Positions 17,690 to 26,201 of a stretch of DNA of 64,000 bases are shown one piece after another. Made by a program: the position numbers and the translations under genes. Within the stretch, counting starts at the first letter, position 1, and every line of letters starts with the position of its first letter. The stretch comes from Henriciella marina DSM 19595 (GTDB lineage: Bacteria > Pseudomonadota > Alphaproteobacteria > Caulobacterales > Hyphomonadaceae). The stretch spans positions 3,038,001 through 3,102,000 of the forward strand of contig NZ_AQXT01000002.1 in NCBI RefSeq assembly GCF_000376805.1, given 5' to 3'. The notes under the pieces were generated by a model. That model was given only the letters and a program-made list of their open reading frames with translations, made no database searches and was not told the origin of the DNA.

Positions 17690-17921
17690 GATCGGCCTCC
17701 TCTTCCAGCACCTTGCGCTTGCATTCGAGATACGCGCGTCGCCGCGCGTGTGCCGCGTTTTTGACACGGCTCTTTGATGGTATCAGGCCGCATTCTTCCT
17801 GCACCTTGGCCGCCTGCTCACTTGAAAGGGACACCATCGCGTTGCCGAGATTCCCGCAGCCCGCCAGGGCTGCGAGAGAAATCGACATGACCGCAACGCG
17901 AAGTTCACGATGGATGAACAT
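17673..17921 (-). CDS. Small lipoprotein between czcA and the CDF transporter
   Basis: An 82-residue protein with a lipoprotein signal: MFIHRELRVAVMSISLAALAGCGN, with the lipid-modified Cys at position 22. The mature part is short and charged (EQAAKVQEECGLIPSKSRVKNAAHARRRAYLECKRKVLEEEADHEPRT), possibly helical, with two further Cys. The ATG at 17921 has GGAGG 6 nt upstream. It overlaps czcA by 17 bp and the CDF transporter by 17 bp, so it is embedded in the operon. No known family was recognised; a periplasmic accessory to metal efflux is guessed from position. Confidence 0.65.
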   Translation of the reverse strand: MFIHRELRVAVMSISLAALAGCGNLGNAMVSLSSEQAAKVQEECGLIPSKSRVKNAAHARRRAYLECKRKVLEEEADHEPRT

Positions 17922-20900
17922 GCTCGGCCTCCAACAAGGAATGGTGCGCGTCGGGCTTCGGTGCGAACCAGCGGTGAAGGGCTGGCAGGACAAGCAAGGT
18001 CAACACGGTCGATGAGACCAGCCCGCCCATGACGACCGTGGCCAGTGGCCGCTGCACTTCAGCACCGACACCACTCGCGAAGAGCAGTGGCGCAAGGCCG
18101 AGCGCCGTCGTAAGGGCGGTCATCAGAACAGGACGTGCCCGCAAGCCTGCCGCCTCGACGGCAAGTTCATCGCGGCCCCGGCCTTCCCTGGCAAAATCAT
18201 CCATGAAGCTGACCAGCACCATGCCATTGCCGAGCGCGATGCCAAACAGGGCAATAAAGCCGACCGTCGCGGGCACCGAGATCGGCAGGCTCGCAACCCA
18301 GAGCGCCATCGCGCCGCCGGTCAGCGCCAGCGGAATGTTGAGCAGGATCAGGATGGCTGATTTCATCCGCCCGAACGTCAATAGCAGAATTAGGAACACG
18401 ATGCCGAGCGTGATCGGGATCACGACTGCGAATCGCGCATTCGCTTCTTGCTGGAGTTCGAACTGCCCGCCCCATTCGACGCGGTAACCAGCCGGTAAGT
18501 CAAGCTGGCCCGCCACCGCCGCCTGCGCATCCGCGACATAGCTGCCGATGTCGCGTCCTCTCACATTGAGCTGGACGGTGATGAAGCGCTCGCCATTCTC
18601 GCGCGTGATCTGACGTGGACCGACGATCTCCCGGATGTCTGCTACGCTTTCGAGTGGAACCCGTGCGCCGCTGGACGATTCCAGAATGATCCGTCCGATG
18701 GCAGCGGGCGTGTCGCGGTCCTCCTCGGCATAGCGCACGATCACGGGGAACTGGCGCACCCCCTCGAAAACGGCGCCAGCCTCTGCCCCGCCGACGCCGG
18801 AACGCAAGGCATCGAGCGCCTCCTCCACGCTCAGTCCATACCGGCCGAGCGCAGGACGGTTGAGCGAGACCACAAGCTGCGGCGCGCCGGTGATCTGATC
18901 GGCCTGGACGTCGGTCGCCCCAGGAATTTCCTGAAGAATGGACTGCAAGTCCTGCGAGCCTTCGAGCAGGACCTCCGTATCCGGACCGAAGATCTTGACC
19001 GCCAGCTGCGCCTTTGTGCCGGTCAGGAGCTCATCAACCGACATGGCGATTGGCTGGCCGACATTAACCCTGACGCCTGGAAAGCCGCCGAGATTCTCGG
19101 AGATCGACGCCCGGAGTTCATCCGGGCTGATGCCATTGCGCCATTCGCTTCGGGGTTTGAGCGCCACGAAGGCCTCGATACTGTTCACCGGGTCGGCATG
19201 CGCGCCGACTTCCCCACGGCCGATCCGGCTGACAATGGAACTGATCTCGGGGAAGGCTTCAAGCAGTCTTGTCTCGATGCGGGTCGACGTTTCCTTTGCT
19301 TCGGTTAGCGAGATGGACGGCGCCATCGTCACACGCAACAGGACATCGCCTTCCTCCAGCGCAGGCGTGAACTCCGAGCCAAGGCGTGTCGCTGAGAGGC
19401 CCCCAACCAGAAGCAGGACGCCTGCTAGCCCGACCGCCGCGAGACGTCGCCGGACGAAGAAGGCCGCAAGCGGCTTGATCAGCGAAACAAGCCGGCTGTC
19501 GCTCTCCTGGCTATTGCTCTTGGGCGGACGCATGAGGCCGAGCGCCATCGCCGGAGCGATGAGCGCGGCATAGATCAGCGACCCTGTCATGGCGAGCGCG
19601 GCAGAAGCGGCGAGCGGCCGAAACGTCTTGCCTTCAGTGCCCTGTAGCGAAAAGAGCGGCAGGAAGACGATGATCACCACGGCGACGGCAGCAATTAGCG
19701 GCGCGATCACTTCGGCGCTCGCTCGCGCGACCGTCGTGCGGCTATCTTCACCCTCGCGTCGTTCGCGCAAGCCGCGATCCACGTTCTCGGCGATGACGAT
19801 GGCGCCGTCGACCATCATCCCGATGGCGATCGCTACCCCGCCCAGCGTCATCAGATTGGCCCCGATGCCGAGGGCCTTCATCGCGATGAAGGCAAAGCCG
19901 ACCGAGAAGGGAATAGCCATGACGACAACAAGACTTGGCCGCCAGCCGCCGAGGAACAGGAAGACGATGACGGCGACCAGGAGCGCGCCCTGCCAGAGCG
20001 CGGTCGTCACGGTCGCAGCCGCCTTTTTCACCAGCGTGCCCTGATCATAATACGGAACGGCTTTGACGCCATCCGGAAGCGACTGGTTGATCTCGTCGAA
20101 GCGCGCCTGAGCGTTCTCGATCACCTCAGACGTGTTTGTGCCATAAAGTTTCAGGACGAGACCGGCGACGGTCTCCCCTTCGCCATTGGCAGTTGCGAGC
20201 CCCTGCCGGACGCCGCCGCCGATGGCGACTTCACCGAGGTCGTTGACGCGGACGGTTCGTCCATCCACGGTCTTGACCGGCGTTTCACGCAGATCATCGA
20301 GGGAGCGAGCGAGCCCGACCCCGCGCACCGTGTACTGTTCGGCGCCAATTTCGATGAATTGCGCGCCGGCCGTCCGATTGGCGCTCTCCAGGGCGGCAAT
20401 CACCTCGCCGACGCTGAGGTCATAGGATGTCAGCTGATCGGGATCGAGGCGGACCTGGTACTGCTTCTCGAAACCCCCTAGTGACAGAACCTCCGTCACC
20501 CCTTCAACCGACTGGAGCGGATACTTGATCATCCAGTCGGCAATCTCGCGCAGCTCAACCAGCGACCGCTCGCCGGTCTCATCGACGAGCCGATAGTACA
20601 TGATGATACCAAGGCCGGTCGAAATCGGCCCCATCTTGGGTGTGCCGAAACCGTCGGGAATGGCGTCGGCGGCCTCGCCGAGGCGCTCACCGACGACCTG
20701 GCGGGCAAAATAGACGTCCGTGCCGTCCTCGAAATAGATATTGATGACAGACAGGCCAAAATTGGATGTCGAGCGGATCTCGTCGACCTTGGGGAGGCCG
20801 GACATGGCCGTCTCGATCGGATAGGTGACATAGCGTTCGACCTCTTCGGGCGACAGGCCTTCAGTTTCGGTGAAGACTTGGACCAGAGAAGGTGAGGGAT

Positions 20901-21018
20901 CGGGAAAAGCGTCGACAGGCAGGCTGCGAAAGGCAAACAGCCCCCCGATCGACAGGGCGAGTGCGGCAATGGCGGCAAGCAGCCGGCCACCCGCAAGGCG
21001 GTGCATCAAATTGATCAT
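17905..21018 (-). CDS. czcA: Heavy-metal efflux RND permease (CzcA/CusA type)
   Basis: Inner-membrane proton-driven pump of a tripartite efflux system. The 1037 residues show the RND pattern: an N-terminal helix, large periplasmic loops, helices 2-6, and a duplicated second half. The helix-4 segment GGVAIAIGMMVDGAIVIAENVDR contains the acidic residues used for proton relay in HME-type pumps. The signature DPSPSLVQVFTETEGLSPEEVERYVTYPIE at the N-terminus is typical of the heavy-metal group. Metal specificity cannot be settled: the neighbouring CzcI-like and CDF genes favour Zn/Cd/Co over Cu/Ag. Located 12 bases after czcB, with GGAG before the ATG. Confidence 0.95.
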   Translation of the reverse strand: MINLMHRLAGGRLLAAIAALALSIGGLFAFRSLPVDAFPDPSPSLVQVFTETEGLSPEEVERYVTYPIETAMSGLPKVDEIRSTSNFGLSVINIYFEDGTDVYFARQVVGERLGEAADAIPDGFGTPKMGPISTGLGIIMYYRLVDETGERSLVELREIADWMIKYPLQSVEGVTEVLSLGGFEKQYQVRLDPDQLTSYDLSVGEVIAALESANRTAGAQFIEIGAEQYTVRGVGLARSLDDLRETPVKTVDGRTVRVNDLGEVAIGGGVRQGLATANGEGETVAGLVLKLYGTNTSEVIENAQARFDEINQSLPDGVKAVPYYDQGTLVKKAAATVTTALWQGALLVAVIVFLFLGGWRPSLVVVMAIPFSVGFAFIAMKALGIGANLMTLGGVAIAIGMMVDGAIVIAENVDRGLRERREGEDSRTTVARASAEVIAPLIAAVAVVIIVFLPLFSLQGTEGKTFRPLAASAALAMTGSLIYAALIAPAMALGLMRPPKSNSQESDSRLVSLIKPLAAFFVRRRLAAVGLAGVLLLVGGLSATRLGSEFTPALEEGDVLLRVTMAPSISLTEAKETSTRIETRLLEAFPEISSIVSRIGRGEVGAHADPVNSIEAFVALKPRSEWRNGISPDELRASISENLGGFPGVRVNVGQPIAMSVDELLTGTKAQLAVKIFGPDTEVLLEGSQDLQSILQEIPGATDVQADQITGAPQLVVSLNRPALGRYGLSVEEALDALRSGVGGAEAGAVFEGVRQFPVIVRYAEEDRDTPAAIGRIILESSSGARVPLESVADIREIVGPRQITRENGERFITVQLNVRGRDIGSYVADAQAAVAGQLDLPAGYRVEWGGQFELQQEANARFAVVIPITLGIVFLILLLTFGRMKSAILILLNIPLALTGGAMALWVASLPISVPATVGFIALFGIALGNGMVLVSFMDDFAREGRGRDELAVEAAGLRARPVLMTALTTALGLAPLLFASGVGAEVQRPLATVVMGGLVSSTVLTLLVLPALHRWFAPKPDAHHSLLEAEHVHPS

Positions 21019-21030
21019 TTTGCGGGTCTC

Positions 21031-22335
21031 CTAGTGTGCGTGGCCGTCGCCGAAAGCGTCTTTTTCAAGCTGCGCTTTCAGGGTGAAGGCGCCCTCGGCA
21101 ACGAATGCTTCGTCGGCCTCGAGCCCGGAAATGATCTCGGTATAGCTGCCTGCACTCTCTCCTGTCCGGACCTCGCGCGGTTCGAACCCGTCATCCGTCG
21201 GGACGAAGACCGACATCCTGTCTTCAACACTGACAATCGCATCGGAGGGAACGCGCACGACGGGGCGCCCCTCTCCCGTGTCGATCCGCGCCGTTACGAA
21301 CTGACCGGGCTTCAGCCTGTGTTCGGCATTGTCGACAATGACCCGCGCGGTCGCGGTGCGGGATGCCTCATTGATGACAGGCAGGACATTTGAAATTGTC
21401 CCTTCGGCCAGGACGCGGCCATCTTCCTGCTGGAAGGTCACGGTCTGGCCTTCGCTGACCTTGCCGAGATCTTCCTTGTAGACGGCGATGTCGGCCCAGA
21501 CGACGCTATCATCGATGATGACAAAGATGGGCGCGCCGCCAGCCGATACGGTTTCTCCAAGAGAAACGCTCCGCTGAATCACCTCTCCGGCAAGGGGAGC
21601 CGTCACATAGGCTTGTGCAAGCGACCCATCCGCAGCCTCATTAAGCTTGTCCAGTGTGCCATGACCAATGCCGATCGCATGAAGCCTGTTTTCAGCAGCT
21701 TCCCGGCCGGCATTGGCTGCGGCGAATGCCGCACGCGCCGACTGCAGATCGGCCTCGGCGGTGATTTTCTGCTCCCAGAGGTTTTCCTCACGCTCAAGCT
21801 CGGCTTGCGCGAGGCGCTCGGCGCTCAGGGCATTCAGATAATCGGCCTTTAGGCCGGCGAGTTCACGACTGGTCAGCCGGGCAAGCGTGGCGCCGGCTTT
21901 CACGATATCGCCTTCGCCTGCATAAAGTTGGGCAACGGTGCCCTCGACCTGTGGCGAGACCCTTGCGACACGGTCCGCATCGAAACGGATCTCGGCCGGC
22001 AGTTCCAGCTGGCCCGAAACCGCTCCGGTCTGGGCTCGCCCGGTCCGGATACCGGCAGCTTCCGCCTCCTCGGCGGTCAGCTCGACATGATCGCCGCCTT
22101 CACCTTCGTGTTCGGTATGACCGCCTCCTTCTTCATGTCCCTCATGATCGTCGCCATCGGCCTCATCATGGCTTTCATGCTCCTCATCACTACCGTCTTC
22201 GTGGTCGTCATGGCCATCTTCGGCTTGTGGGGGCGTCCGGTTTGCACCAGACGAATCGGAGGCGTCATTGCCGCAAGCACTAAGATACAAAAGCGCTGGC
22301 GAAAGCAGCGCCGCATAGAATAAATTCAGTTTCAT
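21031..22335 (-). CDS. czcB: Heavy-metal efflux RND periplasmic adaptor (CzcB type)
   Basis: Membrane fusion protein linking CzcA and CzcC. It has 434 residues, a lipoprotein-like signal (LLYLSACGN, Cys21) and an unusual acidic His-rich stretch at about residues 38-85 (repeated HDDHED/HEGHEE units) that probably binds divalent metals. A conserved HlyD-type core follows: barrel-sandwich/lipoyl halves around ELPAEIRFDADRVARVSPQVEGTV, a coiled-coil hairpin (about residues 170-230), and beta-barrel segments ending with DEAFVAEGAFTLKAQLEK. The start overlaps the czcC stop by 4 bp. Confidence 0.93.
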   Translation of the reverse strand: MKLNLFYAALLSPALLYLSACGNDASDSSGANRTPPQAEDGHDDHEDGSDEEHESHDEADGDDHEGHEEGGGHTEHEGEGGDHVELTAEEAEAAGIRTGRAQTGAVSGQLELPAEIRFDADRVARVSPQVEGTVAQLYAGEGDIVKAGATLARLTSRELAGLKADYLNALSAERLAQAELEREENLWEQKITAEADLQSARAAFAAANAGREAAENRLHAIGIGHGTLDKLNEAADGSLAQAYVTAPLAGEVIQRSVSLGETVSAGGAPIFVIIDDSVVWADIAVYKEDLGKVSEGQTVTFQQEDGRVLAEGTISNVLPVINEASRTATARVIVDNAEHRLKPGQFVTARIDTGEGRPVVRVPSDAIVSVEDRMSVFVPTDDGFEPREVRTGESAGSYTEIISGLEADEAFVAEGAFTLKAQLEKDAFGDGHAH

Positions 22336-23627
22336 TGGATCTCTCCTTCGAACGGCGCGGCGCCAATCAGCGCACGCAACCGCAGCGTGTATGTCTGGAG
22401 CGCCAGCCGGGCATCGATAACGGCGGCGCGGGTTTCAATCAGACTGCGCCGCGCATCGAGCGTGGCGGTCAGGTCGAACTTGCCAACCCGGTAGCCCTCT
22501 GCCGCAGCTGTATAGGCTTCTTCTGCGAGCGGCAGCGCTTCGCCCTCGAGACGCTGCAAGCGGGATTTTGCGGCCCGGACCTGCGCGGCAAGACTCGCTT
22601 GCTCGGCCCGCAACCTTGCCTCAACAGTCTGTGCTGATAGCTCGGCACTCTGGGTACGTAATCCCGCCGCCCGCGTTGCGTCCTGATTGCGGTCAAAGAC
22701 CGGCAAAGGAACACTGACACCCGCCAGAAACGCGCTATCGCCCGTGTCCTCAAATCTTCGGACACCAGCCGATACGGTTATATCAGGCCATGCGCCGGCG
22801 CGGGCCCGGTCCGTCGCCGCGCTACGAGCCGTCGCTCCGGCCTTAGCCGCCGCAAGTGACGGATGAACGCCAGAATCTGGTTGAGCCGACCCACCCGCCG
22901 GATCTGTTACGATTTCCGCAGTGCCAGACAAGACAAAGTCGATCTCTGGACTACCCCAAACGGACGCAAGCGCTAGCCCTTTGGCTTCGACCTGGCCCCG
23001 CGCACCATCCGCAACCGCCTGAAGCGCTGCTGCTTCAGCCCGCGCGCGCAGCAACTCAGGCGGAGCCGACGCTCCAGCGTCCACGCGGCGCTGGACGACG
23101 CCGGAGAACTCGGATGCGAGATCGGCTGAGGCCTGAGCGACCTCGGCCATGTCGTAAGCGGCACGAAGTTCCAGATAGAGTTCCCCTGCGAGTTTCTGAG
23201 CTTCCAGGCTTCGTACAGAACATTCGGCACTCGCCAATGCGGCTTCAGCTCTGGCGGCCCGCTCGGAAAGTCTTCGTTTATCGCCAAGCTGTAAGGTCTG
23301 CGCCACTACCAGGGTCGTCTCGTAGGCATTGAAGCCTTCAAGCGATCCGCTGCCGGCAAAGTTCTCGGTTTCGACAGACAGAGATGGATTAAGCCAACGG
23401 CTCGCCTGATCGGCGTCGGCCGATGAAGCTTTCGCCTCGAGAGCCGCCGTCAGAACTTCAGGCGAAGCATTGGCGGCGCGAGCAATAGCCGCGTCGAGCG
23501 TCAGTGGTCGGGATTGATCATAGTCAGTCGCGCTGACATAGACAGAACTACACCCTTGCGCATAGGCCGTACCGGCCATGACCGGCAGGGCGAGCGCGGT
23601 GATCGCGCTGCATATAAGAATTTTCAT
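22332..23627 (-). CDS. czcC: TolC-family outer membrane efflux protein (CzcC type)
   Basis: Outer-membrane channel of the RND system. The 431-residue protein has a signal peptide (about residues 1-23, ending TAYAQ) and two TolC-type repeats rich in long Ala-rich helices: LTLDAAIARAANASPEV opens the first, RAGAWPDITVSAGVRRFED marks the strand region of the second, and VGKFDLTATLDARRSLIETR is a conserved motif near the end. It begins 73 bases after the small CzcI-like gene and overlaps czcB by 4 bp. Confidence 0.92.
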   Translation of the reverse strand: MKILICSAITALALPVMAGTAYAQGCSSVYVSATDYDQSRPLTLDAAIARAANASPEVLTAALEAKASSADADQASRWLNPSLSVETENFAGSGSLEGFNAYETTLVVAQTLQLGDKRRLSERAARAEAALASAECSVRSLEAQKLAGELYLELRAAYDMAEVAQASADLASEFSGVVQRRVDAGASAPPELLRARAEAAALQAVADGARGQVEAKGLALASVWGSPEIDFVLSGTAEIVTDPAGGSAQPDSGVHPSLAAAKAGATARSAATDRARAGAWPDITVSAGVRRFEDTGDSAFLAGVSVPLPVFDRNQDATRAAGLRTQSAELSAQTVEARLRAEQASLAAQVRAAKSRLQRLEGEALPLAEEAYTAAAEGYRVGKFDLTATLDARRSLIETRAAVIDARLALQTYTLRLRALIGAAPFEGEIQ

Positions 23628-23700
23628 TTTTGCTGGTTTCCTCGTCCAGATTCAACGACAGCGAGGCCGTAGCCACGCAAAATAATCCTGTGTCGTTGGT

Positions 23701-24054
23701 CTAGGCACGAGGAGGACGGTAAAGACCGTCTGGGCGGAGGTTCTCGAGAAAAGAACCGCCAGGCAACAAATGTCTGGTCTGTACGGCAGACTTCGGAGCG
23801 CCGCTTAGATCGCCGCCGCCTATCAGATGGAAATGACAGCTTCCGCACTGATGCGCGGTATGGTCATGACCTTCATGCGATGGCTCCTTATCAGAGACAT
23901 CTTGGGCTAGCTCACTCGCAGAACATTCCTCTGCGGCCTGATCGCCCGGATGCATGATATCCGCCGCAGCCGTCATCGGCGCAATAACAAAAGCTATCGC
24001 CATCACCATGACGAGCAACCTTCGTAAACACGTTATGACTTGGAACGGAAACAT
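23701..24054 (-). CDS. CzcI-like / DUF2946-type small secreted protein
   Basis: A 117-residue protein with an N-terminal signal peptide (LRRLLVMVMAIAFVIAPMTAAA) and a Cys/His motif SHEGHDHTAHQCGSCHFH near residue 62 that could bind a divalent metal; the end (LRPDGLYRPPRA) is like DUF2946/CzcI small proteins that precede czcC genes. ATG 24054 lacks a good ribosome binding site; an alternative ATG at 24012 has GAAGG 9 nt upstream but would shorten the signal peptide. First gene after the MerR-type promoter at 24107-24137. A regulatory or periplasmic metal-sensing role is proposed for CzcI homologues; inference here. Confidence 0.7.
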   Translation of the reverse strand: MFPFQVITCLRRLLVMVMAIAFVIAPMTAAADIMHPGDQAAEECSASELAQDVSDKEPSHEGHDHTAHQCGSCHFHLIGGGDLSGAPKSAVQTRHLLPGGSFLENLRPDGLYRPPRA

Positions 24055-24106
24055 GATTGCTGGGCTAGCTACTTTCTATTGCGATCGGGTAAACAGGCTC
24101 ACTCTC

Positions 24107-24137
24107 TTTTTAACACCTCCAGTCAATGGAGGGTCAA
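24107..24137 (-). promoter_or_regulatory. MerR-type promoter of the czc efflux operon
   Basis: On the minus strand TTGACC (24137-24132), a 19-base spacer and TAAAAA (24112-24107). The spacer carries CCTCCA-TTGAC-TGGAGG, a dyad centred 8 bases from the -35. The long spacer plus dyad is the MerR-family signature. The -35 overlaps the stop codon of the upstream merR-like gene (24134-24136). Confidence 0.75.
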
Positions 24138-24598
24138 GCGCCTTTTGACGGAAGCCCTGCAAGCACCTCGGCGCCATCATGCTGTTCGTGCAAGCAATTC
24201 TCGTGCTGGCCAAGGGCAGCGAGCACAGAGCAGGATCCGATCTTGCCGCCTTCGCAAGCGCGGATCATGCGTTTGAGCTCGGCCTCGAGCGCCTCCAATT
24301 GGGTCAGCCTGCGGCGAACCTCGTCAAGCTGGCGACGTGCAATCTGGTCAACCAGGACGCACTCCCTGCCTGGGTCAACTTGCAATGAAATCAGTTCCCG
24401 GATCGCCGCGACGGGAAAGCCTAGGTCCCTGGCGTGCCGGATGAAGCCAAGACGCTCGACAGCCGCTTCGCCATACAGTCTTTGCCCGCTCGCGCTCCGC
24501 GCCGGCTCTTCAAGTAGGTCAATCGATTCATAGTAGCGGATCGTGGTGACCTTTACTCCGGTCGCCGCGGACAGTTTTCCAATCGTCAATGATCCCAT
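24134..24598 (-). CDS. MerR-family divalent metal-responsive regulator
   Basis: The 154-residue regulator has an N-terminal winged helix-turn-helix (IGKLSAATGVKVTTIRYYESIDLL), a dimer helix and metal ligands Cys80, Cys115, Cys123 (34- and 7-residue spacings) plus an extra C135 in NCLHEQH. A Cys at position 80 points to a +2 ion sensor (ZntR/CadR/PbrR/MerR group) rather than Cu(I)-sensing CueR. The ATG at 24598 has AAGGGG 9 nt upstream; a longer reading frame from 24769 would cross the divergent promoter. It is placed between two MerR-type promoters, the divergent CDF gene and the downstream czc operon, and probably controls both. Confidence 0.88.
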   Translation of the reverse strand: MGSLTIGKLSAATGVKVTTIRYYESIDLLEEPARSASGQRLYGEAAVERLGFIRHARDLGFPVAAIRELISLQVDPGRECVLVDQIARRQLDEVRRRLTQLEALEAELKRMIRACEGGKIGSCSVLAALGQHENCLHEQHDGAEVLAGLPSKGA

Positions 24599-24611
24599 GT
24601 GGTGAAACCCC

Positions 24612-24642
24612 TTGCCTCTACAGTTACTGTAGGCTGTAGAAA
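24612..24642 (+). promoter_or_regulatory. MerR-type promoter of the divergent CDF transporter gene
   Basis: TTGCCT (24612-24617), a 19-base spacer, TAGAAA (24637-24642). The spacer begins with the perfect dyad CTACAG-TTA-CTGTAG (24618-24632) centred 8 bases from the -35. It faces the CDF gene at 24730 and lies just upstream of the merR-like start, allowing autoregulation. Confidence 0.75.
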
Positions 24643-24729
24643 TAGTTTTGACCATCGGAAACACAAGCTTTGCAGGCACGATGTCCGACTTTGACAGGAC
24701 ATAAGGCGCCTTCCAAAGGAGACAGTTGC

Positions 24730-25374
24730 ATGAGTGATTGCTGCGGACAGACATCTTTCGATGGAACATCGAAGTCCTATCGGCGCGCGCTTCTAGCCGT
24801 CATCGCGATCAACGCCATCATGTTCATCGTCGAGCTCTCCGCAGGCTACCTTGCCCGGTCCCAGGCCCTCAAGGCGGACGCGCTGGACTTTGGCGGCGAT
24901 GCGGCAACCTATGCGATCAGCCTTGCCGTAATCGGTATGAGCGCTTCGGTGCGGGCGAAGGCCTCTCTATTCAAGGCTGGGTCGTTGGCGCTGATCGCGT
25001 TGTTCATCTTGGGATCTACCATCGCCCGTGTCTTTTCAGACGGGTCCCCGGAGACGATCACCATGAGCATTATCGGCGGTCTGGCTCTAGCGGCCAATTT
25101 GCTGAGCGTGCTGATTCTATTGCGCTGGCGCGACGGCGACAGCAATGTCCGCTCCGTCTGGCTCTGCTCGCGCAATGATGCGATCGGCAATGTCGGTGTT
25201 ATCGCCGCAGCCGGCACCGTCGCTTTGACCGGATCGCCGTGGCCGGACCTGATTGTTGCCGCCCTACTGGCAGGCCTTTTCCTGCGTTCCTCCTGGGCCA
25301 TCACACTGCAGGCCGTCGGCGAGTTGAGGCAACAGAAATCCGGCGCCGCATGTTCGACGGCAAAAGCCTCATGA
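24730..25374 (+). CDS. Cation diffusion facilitator-type transporter with altered metal site
   Basis: The 214-residue protein has six hydrophobic helices and resembles short CDF transporters without a C-terminal cytoplasmic domain. Helix 2 reads LKADALDFGGDAATY, so the canonical H-x3-D metal pair is D-x3-D; helix 5 reads WLCSRNDAIGN, in which the usual His is Cys. Cys/His-containing N-terminus MSDCCGQTSF may bind metal. The ATG at 24730 follows AAAGGAG by 8 nt. Divergent from the merR-like gene and preceded by a MerR-type promoter; the next gene overlaps it by 4 bp. Function in Zn/Cd/Co/Pb export is inferred from context. Confidence 0.85.
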   Translation: MSDCCGQTSFDGTSKSYRRALLAVIAINAIMFIVELSAGYLARSQALKADALDFGGDAATYAISLAVIGMSASVRAKASLFKAGSLALIALFILGSTIARVFSDGSPETITMSIIGGLALAANLLSVLILLRWRDGDSNVRSVWLCSRNDAIGNVGVIAAAGTVALTGSPWPDLIVAALLAGLFLRSSWAITLQAVGELRQQKSGAACSTAKAS

Positions 25375-25826
25375 AGCTGCGCATTCCGCCCTTGCTCCAG
25401 TTCCTGTTTTGCGCCGGTCTTGGCTGGATGGCATCCCGTCTTTCACCAGGTCTGGATTATGATCCGGGGCTTGCCGACCATGCCATCGCGGCAGGTCTGG
25501 CCTTGGCTGGCGCAGCGATTCTTGCCGCTGCAGTTGCCGCCTTCCTGATAGCTCGCACGACGGTCAATCCGGTCAGGCCGACAGATGCCGGGCATCTGGT
25601 CACCACCGGACTCTATCGCGTCTCGAGAAACCCGATGTATCTCGGTTTTGCCCTAGTCCTCACCAGCCTCGCTATCTGGACCGGGAATGGTGCAGCCTTG
25701 CTCGCTCCAGTTGTATTTGTCGCCGCAATGACGGTCCTGCAAATCGAACCGGAGAAAAAGGCTCTCAAGAAAAAGTTCGGCAGTGCTTATGACGTCTATT
25801 GCCGTCGAACGCGACGATGGCTGTAG
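25371..25826 (+). CDS. Isoprenylcysteine carboxyl methyltransferase-family membrane protein
   Basis: A 151-residue membrane protein with four hydrophobic segments and the ICMT/PEMT signature near the C-terminus: HLVTTGLYRVSRNPMYLGF followed by EPEKKALKKKFGSAYDVYCRRTRRWL, which forms the SAM-binding half in related proteins. These small proteins are frequent next to CDF transporters and czc genes in proteobacteria; their substrate is unknown. The ATG overlaps the CDF stop codon (ATGA), so the two are co-translated. Confidence 0.85.
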   Translation: MKLRIPPLLQFLFCAGLGWMASRLSPGLDYDPGLADHAIAAGLALAGAAILAAAVAAFLIARTTVNPVRPTDAGHLVTTGLYRVSRNPMYLGFALVLTSLAIWTGNGAALLAPVVFVAAMTVLQIEPEKKALKKKFGSAYDVYCRRTRRWL

Positions 25827-25827
25827 C

Positions 25828-26079
25828 CTATCGCATTGATGGCAGACGGCAGTCTCCGGGATCTTCGAGGGTGTTCACGTTACTGGTGATGTCTAGCCTC
25901 GCGCCAGGAATGGTCTCCTTGCGGTCGCTCGTGAACAATAGCGCCGTCAGCCCGAACATGTACCCCATGAGATTGAGCGTGAGAGCCGCGCCAGCGATCA
26001 CAAAAGGAAATCCACCATAGTCGATGGCTGTCTCTATATTCGGACTAACGACGGCGAGCAGGATCAGAAGGTACAGGAT
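25828..26079 (-). pseudogene. C-terminal remnant of a membrane protein (possibly bile acid:Na+ symporter family)
   Basis: On the minus strand a reading frame without start codon runs from a TGA at 26082 to TAG at 25828 and encodes ILYLLILLAVVSPNI, then FPFVIAGAALTLNLMGYMFG and a polar tail. It resembles the C-terminal helices of a BASS-type transporter. An upstream stretch in a different frame (VPAKFEPMLELAES) may be the preceding part, implying a frameshift. No start codon or ribosome binding site remains. Identification is tentative. Confidence 0.35.
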
Positions 26080-26201
26080 TCAGCCAACTCCAGCATAGGC
26101 TCAAACTTGGCGGGCACAAAATGCTGGAAATCTGGTGCGCAAATCACGCAGTCCCGTTTGCGCTTGAACCGATCACGGAATTAAGCGCCAATCGAAGCAT
26201 G

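Noticed and set aside
24599-24769. Longer N-terminus of the MerR-like gene (start 24769)
   Set aside because: It would extend across the divergent promoter (24612-24642) and the CDF start, and the added residues show no MerR similarity.
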